DNA of 64,000 nucleotides from Paracentrotus lividus (Eukaryota > Echinodermata > Echinoidea > Camarodonta > Echinidae). The translations under genes and the position numbers were made by a program. The stretch is taken from assembly GCA_940671915.1 (NCBI GenBank), contig CALNVZ010003432.1:13434593-13498592 (forward strand). Direction: 5' to 3'. This document shows positions 33,955 through 46,078 of the stretch, piece by piece; the first letter of the stretch is position 1, and every line of letters begins with the position of its first letter. Below the pieces are notes generated by a model. It saw only the letters and a list, made by a program, of their open reading frames with translations, was not told where the DNA came from and did not search any database.

Positions 33955-34320
33955 CGATGTTGGGTTAGGGTTAAGGTTATAAAAGGAGTTAATGTTAGGT
34001 TTAGCGTAGTTTCCAGGCACAAACCCATGTTGTTCGCTTCCTAGGGTCTGGAGTTAAGAACTAGATTCACTCGTGTACTATCTCCCAAGACACAGTACAG
34101 ACAGTGAGTTTGGAGGCTAGCCTCCACTCTAGGCTGAAATTTGTTTAAGTGTCAAATTGAGTGTGTGCTTGTAGACTAGGTTTAGCGTTAGGTTTAGCGT
34201 TAGGTTATAGGTTTAGGGTTGAGTTTATATAATAATATAGTGTTAAGTCCAGGATCGCAGTTGGTCATTCGATTAGTGTATGGAATTTGCAGCGCAGCAA
34301 TTGTCATGGAATCCTTCTAT
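33955..34320 (+). repeat. Second copy of the GGGTTAGG/TGTCATGGAAT repeat
   Basis: GGGTTAGGGTTAAGG, repeated TAGGTTTAGCGT words, GTGTTAAGTCCAGG, GTGTATGGAATTTGCAGC and TTGTCATGGAATCC match the block at 7330-7560 in order and orientation. Confidence 0.65.
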
Positions 34321-34828
34321 GGATACTTTGCCTTGTGTTTGTTTCCGTCGTTTCGCTAGAAGGAATTGAAGTCCGTCCTGATATTTCGATGAGACAAGTT
34401 TTAGTTACCAGAATTCTCATTCAATATTGATTTTATCGATTGATTACTGACAGACAGGCACAGTTCAGAAGGGAAGAATCGGTATTCAGGGAAAATAATT
34501 ATTCAGTTGCTATCTAAAACTGGTTATGGGCCCCTAGTGCCCCCCTCCTCAATAGTCTAACGGTTTCTTCGTCCGTAACTTCAAAGTATTCACTTTGACT
34601 GATGTAAATTTACATTTGTCATTCAGCTCAAAATTCACTAATAATTTTATTAGTAAACCCGGGTTTTTTGTGTGTTTTTAACGTATATTTTAGGACAAAG
34701 TACTATAATGGAAATAAAAATGTGCATAGTTTTGTAATAAAAAACAGTACAGATTGCATTGAGAATTGAGGAGATCCCTTTTTGTCCTCTTCAAAAACAC
34801 GGATAGCATAAAAGAGAATAACACAGAA

Positions 34829-34996
34829 CAGTGCAGCGGATACAGGATTTAAAAAAAAGGGGCTTTGAGCCCAATAGTGGGGCAGCGCCGAAATTTTTCG
34901 ATTATTCCAGGCTTAGCATACAGTTAATTAGCGGTTTTCAAATTATAAGGGGTGCGTCCCCTGCCCCCCCCCCCCCCCGGCCTGGATCCGCCACTG
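34829..34996. mobile_element. CAGTGGCGGATCC MITE, copy 2
   Basis: CAGTGCAGCGGATACAGG on the left and CCTGGATCCGCCACTG on the right; the inner GGGGTGCGTCCCCTG and TTTTCAAATTATA words match copy 1 read from the other strand. A run of 15 C sits near the right end. Confidence 0.8.
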
Positions 34997-35114
34997 CAGA
35001 AGAAGTCACGACAATACACATCCTCCACGTTCCACTCCTTCATGTTATACCATCTTCAAGATGATACAGAGAACTAGAGCACTTCAGTCTGAGTGGGGGC
35101 ATTGGCGTGACAAG

Positions 35115-35222
35115 TAGAAGAGAGAGACAAGGAAAGAGAGAGAGAGAGAGAGAGAAAAAAAAAAGAGAAAGAGAGAAAGAGAGAGAGAGAGAGAGAACAA
35201 AAAGAGAAAGAGAGAGAGAGGG
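35115..35222 (+). repeat. GA-rich microsatellite
   Basis: GA and GAAA repeats, purine-only on the plus strand for about 100 bp. Confidence 0.95.
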
Positions 35223-35916
35223 GGTGGAGCATTCTGGTCTGATGGAAGATCTAGGTTTTTTTTTAATCTATTTTTTTTATTTTTTTTATTTGTTTGCTCT
35301 TCATTATAAAGCAGATTCTTGAATTTGCCCTAAAGTTTACAATAATGTGACATAACTATGATAACTCTAGAAAAAAGGGGATTTCCATTTTCGATATCTT
35401 ATTTTAGGACAATTGTGCAAACAATAGGGATCACGATATGAGCAATAATTACAATAGATTATTTTCTTTATTTTATTATCACCCACTTTTTTTCCTTTGT
35501 CGCCTTTTCCCCTAATATTAATACTTTAATGAAAACGAAAACATAAACCAAATTATTTTATCTTTTAGTATGTTTTTCATGTATGGAAAAAAGCAAAATG
35601 CTACTGTAAAAATAATTCTTAATGTATTGCTCTTTCTTTACTCTTTTGATTGCCCATCATTTTGCTTTCCAATACGCTTAAAAAAAAAGAAAGAAAAAAA
35701 AAAAAAGAAGTTTATTCAGGACATCATTTCTGCTCGATGACCCCCATTTCTATGTACAATTTTATTTAACCAGACATGTTGAACAGTTTTGATAATAATG
35801 ATATGATGATGAATAATTTTCAAAATGAAATATCAAATCAAAGTCAAACAGAATTTTTGATAATATTGGTATACATGGTATAGAAGTTAGAATGTCGATT
35901 CAATGACCATGTTAGG

Positions 35917-36071
35917 CAGTGGGGGATCCAGGATTTGAATACACGGGGGTGCGCTGCTCCAAGAGGGGGAGGCGCTGCCGAATTTTTCCGATTGTAACAA
36001 GTCATGTAGCCCTATACAGTCAATGAGTGGTTTTGGGGGCGTCCCTGCGCCCCTGCCTGGACCCGCCACTG
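35917..36071. mobile_element. CAGTGGCGGATCC MITE, copy 3
   Basis: CAGTGGGGGATCCAGGATTT on the left and CCTGGACCCGCCACTG on the right, with GGCGCTGCCGAATTTTTCCG and TCAATGAGTGGTTTT inside, as in copies 1 and 2. Confidence 0.8.
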
Positions 36072-37142
36072 GTATGCTACATGTCGGTAGATGGACGCAA
36101 ACAATATGATAAATTGAAAGCTCTTTATTCTGATGTACTTTAACGTCAATAGCTTACGCATGTGATGATTTCCATGTGACCCACAGACATAAAAAAGTCA
36201 TGCCCTATATACATCATTTATGATTTCCCTTTATCACCCTATTATTATCATCTTTCTTTAGCCTAAAGATATATTATGCTTGTTATATCATGATTTAATT
36301 TTGCAGCGATTCGTAAAGGTTGCCGCACCGGAGCAGAGGTTCCGTCAACTTATAATAGGAGACACGACACACACAAAAATCACTTTTCACTTTCGCCGTT
36401 TTCCCCTTTCTATCAATCGTTCCTCTGTTCCAGTTTACTTATCGATCTTGATAATTCAACATTGGAGTTGATACGGGAATTCTTTGAATTGGTTGTTGAT
36501 ATGCTGTTGCAAAGAGAGAAAGAGAGTGACAAAATTGTGTAGCAGCGATTACGGATTGATTATTTTGAATTTTGGAAGTCTTTCTGCTTGCATGCAGCCA
36601 AAGACATTATACAGTCTTTGATGCAGCATACAGCATTTTCATGGCATACTGGTATATACGGTCTTTCTTCAAACTGTTTTAGTTCATACCCTGTTAGTCG
36701 TGGAAAGACATTTTGTTTATTGAACCTCTATAATTTCAACTTTCCAGATTAAGAGTTCATTATAAGTAAAGACTGACCTGATCACTTCTATCAGCTGGGA
36801 ATCGGTTCGGTGTAGTGAAGTTAAAAGCCGGATGAGAGGGGCAATTGTTTTGTGTACAATTAAAGATCCTGACAACGTTTTACGTTATCCTTAATTGTTT
36901 TTGAGAAGGAGGCTGAGATTCGTCATTCATTCATCCTTTCACAATGGCGAATGGTAATGTATAATCACTCTAATGCATTTAAGTTTTATTCAAAATTATT
37001 GTCATATGGCAGTATTGTAGCTTGTCTTGTTAACGAGGAGACATGGACATGTTGATAATTATGAATGGTATTACAGCCTGATTGTATTTAATTAAACTTT
37101 GATTTTTTACCCCCAAAAAATAGTTATGATTTGCAGAACCTA
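36072..37142. other. Intergenic stretch with no assigned element
   Basis: AT-rich. A plus-strand frame at 36280-36471 follows a TTTTGCAG acceptor-like site at about 36299-36306 and could be an exon, but has no family motif. An ATGGCGAATG then GTAATG at 36943-36958 resembles a start followed by a donor, probably by chance. Confidence 0.35.
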
Positions 37143-37385
37143 CAGAGTGAGTTTAAAAAGAAACGTCCCGTCATTTTGAAGTTATGCTGTTTGAACTATA
37201 AACTTTTAATTATGGGTTTCATGATATTTTTGGTATATAGAGTCATCCCCTAAGCGTTTTTTTGTACCCTTTTCATTTCGATCTTTGGACACATGACTGA
37301 ATAATAGTAATCTTCAGAAGACTGCAAAATCTCAATTGTGCCAAGTGGATGGATAAAGATTAAAGCAAATGTTGAAAGAATATGT

Positions 37386-37449
<64 letters not shown>

Positions 37450-37454
37450 GCACG

Positions 37455-37487
<33 letters not shown>

Positions 37488-37641
37488 GCACCCACAAACA
37501 CAGCAAAGATATTCATAATATTTAACATTTCCCCTTTTATGCGTTCATATTTTGATTACCAAGACAATCACTGAATGTTTGGGACGTAGTAAGTCCCTAA
37601 CAAATGTTTGTGAGTGTGCGTGAGGGTGTGTGTGAGAGAGA

Positions 37642-37678
<37 letters not shown>

Positions 37679-38897
37679 TGCGGAGAATGTGTGGGCGTTT
37701 GTCTTTAATCGTGCACATAAGTTATAAATTCTCAATGTGTTTATTCTTTATCCAGCCACTTGGCACAAGTAAGATTTTGCAGTCTTGTAAACTTAAGAGA
37801 TAGAGGGCGCTACCATTCTACTCAAAGCGAACGCGTCCATTTACTTTTTTTGTTTTTGGACAGTTTTTCACTTTATTTTCTTTATTGTGGCGAGCAACTA
37901 CCTTTTCAAAGAAATGTTCACTCCAATTAAATACGCTAAGAGTCTGAATTTTTCAAAAATAGGAATACCTTATTGCAAAGGAAAGAAAAAGTCCTGTCAC
38001 TTTTATCAATTCGAAAGCCTAGTCAGATCAAATTCCTGTACAATATGGTATATTTTGCTCTCAAAATAGCTCATGCGCTGCATAGTTTTGATCCTCGATG
38101 CCGCATATTCTATTATAGCTTCTTGTTCGCAGGGCAATTAAGAGCTTGAATTCTCAGCTTTCCGGAGATGGTACATTCATTTTAATTGATTAAAAAAAGT
38201 CCTGTCACTGTGAACATAATCATAAGAGGTTCTTTCCTCGACTGGTCAATATTTACGCTTATCACATGTGCTTATCGCATAGAAACATGTGAACGGCGTC
38301 TTCGCAAGACTTGTGACAAGTTCACGATCTACGTCATTGTTTTGAGCATCAATATTATATGAATTGCATATTCTGATAACAACTTCAGCACAATCATGTT
38401 ATAAGCTTGCCCAGATGTGTATTTCCTCCATCTGGTCTGGAGAATCTATTAACTAACACCATGATAAAAGTTCATCAATTTCTTTCATCTCCACGAAGAG
38501 TTTGCTCAAACGAACGGACAATACCATTCCACTGCAGGGAAGTCTTCTTCGCGTGTTTTTGTGAGCTAATTTATTATTGCAGCCAGCTGTATGCGCTTCT
38601 CAGCCGTATTTACAACGTCACTTTGTTGCGTCTGGCCTCTTAGATAATGGACGCGCCTTGTTTAATTACGATTTAATGCCGCACGTTGGTATACGTTAAC
38701 TTTACATTTTACATAGAGTAGAATTGATAATGTTCTGTTATTCAGTCATGCGTGCATAGATCCCAATAAAAAGGGTATCAACAGATGCATGGAGGATGAC
38801 TCTACCGAGACATGTCATAAAATTAATGATTAAATGTCCATACTTTTCACAAAACAACTTCAAAACGATGGGACATTTTTGTTGCTGACTCACTCTG
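37143..38897. mobile_element. Mariner-like non-autonomous element, 1755 bp, TA-flanked
   Basis: The left end CAGAGTGAGT and the right end ACTCACTCTG are flanked by TA (37141-37142, 38898-38899). The arms stay alignable for about 150 bp: AACGTCCCGTCATTTTGAAG against AATGTCCCATCGTTTTGAAG, then GAGTCATCC and TACCCTTTT blocks. The interior has no DDE transposase frame; it holds a nested palindrome (37319-37785) and about 1 kb of unique DNA including two frames (37887-38069, 38407-38643) without family resemblance. Confidence 0.8.
37319..37785. repeat. 467-bp palindrome whose arms contain (CA)n and (TG)n
   Basis: AGACTGCAAAATC, then TTGTGCCAAGTGG and TGGATAAAGA on the left are mirrored by TCTTTATCCAGCCACTTGG and GATTTTGCAGTCT on the right. 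The left arm continues into (CA)n at about 37386-37445 and the right arm begins with (TG)n at about 37644-37675, so the microsatellites are parts of the same inverted repeat. Confidence 0.85.
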
Positions 38898-38899
38898 TA

Positions 38900-40576
38900 T
38901 AGAGCGGGGCTTAAAGAATTTTTAATTTTTTTTTTATTGGTCTACTGCTAGATTTACTACTATAGATTTCCCCATATTTCACTCTTCTGTTATCTTGTAT
39001 TGATCAAATTATTTATGCATGTATTTTATTTTGATGATTGTACTTTTTATTTTGTATTAAATTGAGATAAAAAAAAATGAAAGAAACTAAACTGAAACTG
39101 AAAATTTCTTACTATCCTCATCTCCTCTACGAAATCTATAAGCTCTTTTCTTCCTCTTCTAATCTTTTTTCTTTGTCTCACTTTCTTATTCTTTATTCAC
39201 TATCTCTTCTTTCTCCCTTTCTTCTGAGGTATCGTAGACATGCAGAATGCATTAAACAACAATTACTGCAAGTCCTGGTTTTGTGACTTTATAATCCGCC
39301 TTGTAAGATATCTTTCGACAAAAACAAGCTGTGACATCGTTTTGTATGAACCATAGTCTGAATTATGAGTATTATGAAAAATCATAAATAGTTTACTTTG
39401 CTTCAATTTACGCACTCTTGGTTAAGGACAGGTGCGTTAAGTCCGATTCGAGCTAGCATTATATCTTTTGGATAAGAATAGAGCTATTAATAGTGAAGAT
39501 TCCATGAAATAAATCTGTACTTACATTATTCATAGAAGCTTCTATTTATCAAGGAGCTTTGGAATAGCTTTGTATTTACATGAAACAGTGAGTATGATAT
39601 TAATTCATCTTTCTTGTCGTAGAATTAATTAAGAAGGCTTGTTTTTATCAAGAAGATTCGGACAGTTTTTTAATTTATAAGGGAATTTATTTAACACAGT
39701 GTGTATGATATGGATTACTCTTTCTCATTATAGAAGAATTATAATCTGTTGGGGGGAAATAGAAATAAATACTTTTTCTTCTTCTTATATCGGGTCCTTT
39801 CTCTCATTGTTCTGTTTGGTTGTCTGTTTAAAGACCATTATGTGTATTTTTTTTCTGTTTATGTATTACTGTCATCCCCACTATACGAATATATCTAATT
39901 ATTGTTATCAACGAATTCCTTCGGGCTTGGAATAGTGTTATCATATCTTTCAACTTCACATTTTGACCTCTCATAACCAGTCAAACTCGTGAATTCGGAA
40001 GAGGGAAAGGCACATACCCGCTATCATAAAACTATCATCGTCATTACATGTTATCTTTATTATTTTTTTGTCTGGTCATTGTCTTCGTCAAGATGCTTTT
40101 GTTTTATGATCGCTCAGCTCAAGACATTGGCTTGTTATTAGGAGCATAACCTACAGGGCTTTTATTGTGCATATCGATTGTTCTTGCGAACAGCACATGC
40201 GATAAATTTATGCTCCGAGGCTCTTGATCTATAAATAAATCCTTTTTTGATTAAAATATCTGGTAAAAAGCTGTTTGCTTTATTAATATTGTCTAGTATT
40301 GAGGCTCAAATCGATGAGGAGAATGTATTCAAACATTAAAGGAATTAAAGGTATTTTTGTGTTGATGTCTTCATTCCTGAATCTACATTACAATAGCCTA
40401 GCCTGAATAAAGGAATGAGTTCTGGAAGAAAATGTTTTGTCAAGAACACTCTTGTCTTTTCCCGTTTCTTGGTCATTAACAAGACAGTATTCAGAGTACC
40501 AATCATGTTTATAAAAATGCCAGAACTTACTATAGTCAGCATGTTCAGCTAAAATGAATATATTATTAGGAATAAA
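38900..40576. other. Intergenic stretch with no assigned element
   Basis: AT-rich. The frames at 39077-39286 and 39699-39935 are rich in Leu, Ser and Phe from pyrimidine tracts and are not supported. Confidence 0.45.
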
Positions 40577-42427
40577 CCCAACTAACAAACGGACGTTTTA
40601 TAAACGTTTTTAAAACGTTCCGAATTGGTTTTTTGGACGTTTTGTAAAAAACGTTTTATGGACGTCAAAATGTGGTAGGTTTTAGACGTTTTAAAAACGT
40701 TTTATTGGACGTTTAAAAAACGTTTTTTAAACGTTAAAAGAACCCAAAAAAAAAAAACCTTTAAAAACCTTCTGGAAGCTGGAGACGTACAGAAAACCTT
40801 TTGAAAACGTTCTAAAAACGTTCTAAAAACGTTTTTAAAACGTTCCGAATTGGTTTTTTGGACGTTTTATAAAACGTTTTATGGACGTCCAAGTGTGGTA
40901 GGTTTTAGACGTTTTAAAAACGTTTTATTGGACGTTTAAAAAACGTTTTTTAAACGTTAAAAGAACCCCAAAAAAAAAAACCTTTAAAAACCTTCTGGAA
41001 GCTGGAGACGTACAGAAAACCTTTTGAAAACGTTCTAAAAACGTTCTAAAAACGTTTTTAAAACGTTCCGAATTGGTTTTATTGGACGTTTTAAAAACGT
41101 TTTTTAAACGTTAAAAGAACCAATAAAAAACCTTTAAAAACCTTTCGGAAGCTCTAGACGTAAAAAAAAACCTTTTGAAAACGTTTTAAATATATTGTGG
41201 ATGTTGTTAGAACATGCAGAAAACCTTTAAGAAACGTCTGGAACGTTCTTAAAACGTTTTTAAAACCTTGAAATGTAATACAAAACGTTTTAAGAACGTC
41301 TAGAAAACCTTTAAAAAACCTTTGGAAACCTCTTAAAAACTTGTGAAACAATATAGTAAATACAAATAATTATGTTTCATGCACCTCAAACCCTTGGCCA
41401 CCATTTGTGGAATGGCACTTTAGAGTGAGGTGTCTCCAATCCAAATCATGCTTTAAAGTAGATTTAACTGGTATTATACATTAGATTTAACTGAATGATG
41501 CTCCAGAAATTAATAGTTTATGGAAAGTATCGTGTGATGGTTAGTTATTAATTTATTTGTTATGTTTGTACATTCCAATACTGAATTAGTTTTTTTTTTT
41601 ATTTATGTGTGTTTCAGAACAATATTACAATAAAAATGAAACACCAAAGAATGAATTATAACTGTAAATGGAAGTAATTTCAATAAACACGTTTATTTCG
41701 GATATGTCTAACGTATTATATGCTAATCACCTTCTCATTGCATAAGGTCCCATTTGGACGTATAAAACTCAATAAAACGTTTAAAAAATAAGTCTCATTA
41801 TAAGTTTGATTAAAGGACATTGTAATTTCTGAAAAACGCGTGTTGCTGGGATGACTCATCGATCAATCCTCGGCGCGCATCCTCGTCGTTTGATGTGTAA
41901 AGTCGTCGTAATATGAAATGATTTGAATTACCGGTAATAAAATTGAGTATGTAAAATCATTAAAAATTTTATGTTAGTATTATTTTTTATGAATCCTATA
42001 TATACCCATATATAATAGAAACAAACAAATCTCGCTTTCAATATAGAAATCGCCTATAGTATTCAGTGATCTGTGTTTTTATTTGTTTTTATTTAATGCA
42101 CGTAGAAAACAATAGTGATCACTTTGGTATTTGTTTTTAAAAGTCTAAATTACGATTTATTGAACTGGAAGTATATAAAACGTTCTGTAAACGTTATGTA
42201 CAAAAACGTCCACAAACGTGTAAAATCCTAACAAACGTTTGTAACCGTCACCATACCAAAACTCAAGAAACGCCAAAAAAACGTTAAAACGTTCAAAAAA
42301 CCAAACTGGACCCATAAATGAGAAGTCCAAACTTTAACGTTTTATAAACGTTTTAAAAACGTTCATTTAGGACGAAGACGTACAGGACCTCGAAAAAACG
42401 TTTTGAAAACGTTCTGTGTTTGCTGGG
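40577..42427. mobile_element. AACGTT-saturated element with CCCAGCAAACA-type ends
   Basis: The left end CCCAACTAACAAACGGACG and the right end (reverse complement CCCAGCAAACACAGAACG) bound 1.85 kb. Both flanks (40600-41345, 42175-42420) are packed with AAAACGTTTT/AACGTT palindromes. The left flank contains a tandem duplication of about 224 bp (CGTTTTTAAAACGTTCCG at 40605, 40830, 41053). The central 41345-42170 is plain AT-rich DNA. CCCAGCAAACA-ended, ACGTT-rich repeats are widespread in marine animals. No transposase. Confidence 0.8.
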
Positions 42428-42750
42428 AAGCTTTATAATGACCCCATTTTTTTTATGCGATGCATTCATCAATAACGAAAACTATAGCTATGATAATAGC
42501 AATAATAATAATAATAATTAAAAAAAAAATCATTTCAGCAATCAATAACAGTCAGGCCTACAAAATTGTGACAAAAAAAAACAACACAAAAACGACCACA
42601 AAGTAGGCCTAATAACAATTAACTTGTAACTATAAGCTCTTTATTTTTATGTAAAAATGTAAATATGGACATTATCTGATTATTGATAGGGGTAACGAAC
42701 TGAATCATTTTGACTTCCCACTATTTCCTTCCAGTTTTTGAGATTTGTAG

Positions 42751-42936
42751 ATGTGTACCACAAAATGTGTTTTCAACGGGGTTTTCCCTAGATCATTATG
42801 TGCTTTAATTTTTACCGAAGTAATAATTTTGTATTTTCATGGAATCACAGATGTGTATTGTTCGAATTATAACGATGATGGCGCTACGCAACTTCGTGAC
42901 TGTGACAAAAATCTTACGGTAATAGACTCCTACTGA
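42751..42936 (+). CDS. Weak candidate exon, secreted-like peptide
   Basis: An ATG-started frame of 61 codons begins MCTTKCVFNG, passes a hydrophobic stretch (SLCALIFTEVIILYF) and then DVYCSNYNDDGATQLRDCDK with an NLT glycosylation motif, before a GTAATA that could be a donor near 42919. It looks like a signal peptide plus start of a mature domain. No homologue is recognised and there is no partner exon, so chance remains likely. Confidence 0.2.
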   Translation: MCTTKCVFNGVFPRSLCALIFTEVIILYFHGITDVYCSNYNDDGATQLRDCDKNLTVIDSY

Positions 42937-43544
42937 AGACAGTTATTTCTTGCAAGAATATACTCTCATACCATGTGAAAGCGGAATATTATTAAGTCAA
43001 TGAAATACTCCTTTATTTTATTTGTAGTAAAACAAATAGTGTGGGATTTTAAAGATCATTTAAATATATATTTCAAGGTCTATGTCATACTTTGTTCACA
43101 ATGGTTGTGGCACGTAAATGATGATAATCTTCTCAAACCTAGTACCTGCGTGAATTGCTTTTGTTATGTGTTGTAGTTGTATGCTTGCTTATTTATTTGT
43201 TGTTATTATTAACTTATTTTATTATATTTGTTATTAAATGGTGGAAGGGATGAGGGTTAAAGAAATAAAGTTTACTTGTACTCATCTTTCATTCAACTTA
43301 AAATTGAAATATCAAGTTATATGTCCTCTTAATATGCAAGGGTCAATATCATGATGAAATTTAGCAAAGACAGTCTATAATATTTGCTTAAATTATAACT
43401 CTAATGAATTAAATGAATAATTTCGACTGATGACTCTTTGGGCCGTTACTCAATTCCTCTTTTACTTTCTTTGTTCTTTTCCGCCGTGAAAAATAATTCA
43501 AATAGCGCCCTCATACGTTATGTGCTGTTAGTCGATATGCGATC

Positions 43545-43610
43545 AAGAGGAATTGGTCGAGCGGTTGGCGGCTGTCAGCTCTTTACATCAGCAGGTTCGG
43601 ATCGAAGTCA
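43545..43610 (+). repeat. tRNA-like sequence (possible SINE head)
   Basis: GGAATTGGTCGAGCGGTTGG resembles a Ser/Leu-type tRNA A-box region, and 30 bases on GGTTCGGATCGAA resembles a B box. Stems are incomplete, so this is not a working tRNA. A tRNA-derived SINE remnant is the best guess. An open frame covering it (43438-43743) is not supported as a gene. Confidence 0.35.
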
Positions 43611-44683
43611 AATCTTTCGGATGGTTACGTCAGAGATTGATACACACAATCAAACAACCATCCCGATTCCAATAGAATTATTCTCTCTTGTGAATGTTGA
43701 AAATATTACAGTGATAAAATTAATAGTGCCCTTCAAAACCTGACCAGTTAAATTAGAACAAAATTTAGTGAAAATATCTATTAATCAGACTTAGGTTCTC
43801 ATAATAATGAATAATCATTAGGAAGAAATTGAAGGCACAAAAAAATAATTAGTTTACCACCCCCCCCCCACAAAAAATAATAAATAAAAATAGAAATCTT
43901 CATTGAAATCAAATACATAATTAAATGTTATCGTTCATTAAAAAGAAAAAAGACATTGTGATAGGTAAAAAAAATGAACGATTTGTTAAGTAGAGTAATC
44001 ACTGGTCATGAATATTAAGAGAACAAAACTTGTAAGCAATTTGAGATAGAAATAATAAGATAAGACACAAATTATACTACTTAAAAGATTTTGTTTCAAA
44101 GTAATTGCAAAGAAAAGATAAGATAAGATGGTACTTATGTTACTATGGAAATAAGTTTAGAGTATGGCCTCGTCATATTAGTAGTATTAATAGTATATTT
44201 TAACGTTTACTATAAATTACAATAAATATTACAAAAAAATAAAAATTTGCCAACGATATTAATAAATCAAATTGTTATGCCTTAACATGGATCGAAAAAC
44301 TTTTGTATGTTTTTTATTTTTATTATTCTATTTTTTTTTTATTGTAAAGAATAATAAGGGCATTACGATGTTCATAGGACTGTTGAGTGCAACAATAAGA
44401 AGAGGGCAAATTCTGACCGGTGGATTAAAAGATATGTTATTTCATATGGGCGCTTAAACGGGGGGGGGGGGTAATATTTATTTTGTGTGTGTGTGTGTGT
44501 TTTCCATATAAAGCAAAAGGCCTTACATAAGTGATAAAATAATTATTCATCCTCAGAAAATGAAATCTAAAACAAAAGATAATTATGGTAGGGCTGTTTC
44601 AGACCTATACAGCTTGATGAACTCACACAGCCCTAATGAATGAATATGCATGATTATAATATATATTTATAAATTAAAATATA

Positions 44684-44745
44684 AGGTTTATATTGGTCAT
44701 TTTATAAATAGAAATATCCCACCAAGATTATGTTTGTCGTACAAT
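44684..44745 (+). repeat. Flanking direct repeat, copy 1
   Basis: GGTTTATATTGGTCATTT, then TAGAAATAT and ATGTTTGTCGTACAATA recur at 47438-47500 in the same orientation, on the far side of the two inverted-repeat structures at 44813-46511 and 46525-47285. Confidence 0.8.
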
Positions 44746-45239
44746 AGTGTGAGTGTGAAATTTGTTTGAATTATTTTTGTCCCTATTCTTACTTTTCGGT
44801 ACCCTGGCTATACAGTGCGTCCCAAAAAGAACTATACACTTTTGAAATGACTGCCAAATAATAAATATATGATTGTAGGTAATAAAATTTACATGTATGG
44901 AAAGCTTATTATCCATACTTTTATATGACACCAAAAAGTCTGAAAATAAGTCATGCATGAATGAGCAGCGTTCACTTTTGTAAAGGGTATTGAAATTAGG
45001 GTGCGCAGGAATTGCCCTGCCAATTTGTATGAGGAAAGTCATATGGAGCTTATGGAATTGAGGATGATATGCAGAATTACTGATCAATTATGATGAGTTT
45101 GGGTTTGCTAAGTGAAATTTGTGGAAATGGGGATTACAATTTCATGCATGAGTGAACAGGAATATGTATTTCCTATTGTTGCATTGTAACTTTTCAAGGT
45201 GTATTCAGTGGTGTGTTAGTGGTAGTCAGGATGGGGTGC

Positions 45240-45530
45240 AGAACAGGTGAGATGCAAGGTAATTTTTTTTTCACTTTTGATGATCGTTTTCATGATCTTT
45301 TGGATTGTCTGAATGTCCAACATCAGTGACATTCTTTTTTTTTTTTTTCAACAAACAGGTTGTGCATCGAAAGAGGAGGAGGACACGTTGAGCATTGAAC
45401 ATACAGACTTTTATTTTCATTTTGCACTTACCTATCAGATTCCCCCCCCCCCCTCCTTTTTGTTTTGTTACAGGATGGATGAAACAGTTGTAAAATCGAA
45501 AAGAACAACATTTAACTGAAAATAAAGACT
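45240..45530 (+). other. Exon-like segments in the core of the large F1 foldback
   Basis: GAACAG then GTGAG (about 45240-45250) is a donor-like site. T14 followed by CAACAAACAG (to about 45358) is an acceptor-like site, followed by TTGTGCATCGAAAGAGGAGG. A second acceptor-like TTTGTTACAG (to 45472) precedes GATGGATGAAACAGTTGTAA, a TGA, and AATAAA at about 45520-45525. Together these look like captured gene fragments with a last exon. No protein family is recognised, so this remains a pattern-level call. Confidence 0.25.
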
Positions 45531-45919
45531 GACATGTTAATTTCACAAATTTGTGTTACACTGTATAATATTCCTTGACAAAAGTCCAAATCGCTAAAAA
45601 TATGACTGGATAGTTGGTTGGTTGATCAATTGAGTTGATTGATTTATTGGATAACAGTAAGACATGGTGATTGAAATAACTGTATGAAGATGATGTAATG
45701 CTTGATTGATTAGCTGAAACATTTGGAGACTGGTACACTGTTGATTAAGTGATTGCTAGCTGGGTGTTGATTGTCTAATTTATGTGACTGATTGATTGAC
45801 AGATTGTCATCAACCATCCCAATTTGGGTAAATGTGAGAAGACCGGGATGCGGGAAGGTAGTCAGGATATTTGGAGTAGAAACCAATGAATATGAATGGT
45901 CAAAAACACACCCATGCAA

Positions 45920-46000
45920 AAAAGAGAGAGATGGGTAGATAGAGAGAGAGGGAGGGAGACAGGGAGAGAAAGAAAGAAGAGAGAGGGAGAGAGGGATGAA

Positions 46001-46048
<48 letters not shown>

Positions 46049-46078
46049 GGGAGAGAAAAGGAAGAGAGGGAGAGATTA
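45920..46078 (+). repeat. GA microsatellite in the F1 core
   Basis: Long GA dinucleotide run (about 46005-46045) with GGGA and GAAA variants; frames reading Arg-Glu or Leu-Ser here are artefacts. Confidence 0.95.

Noticed and set aside
36943..36958. Start exon MANG with GTAATG donor
   Set aside because: Four codons with a weak donor and no partner exon; too little evidence.
37250..37574. Cys-Val and Thr-His frames
   Set aside because: Translation of the CA repeat.
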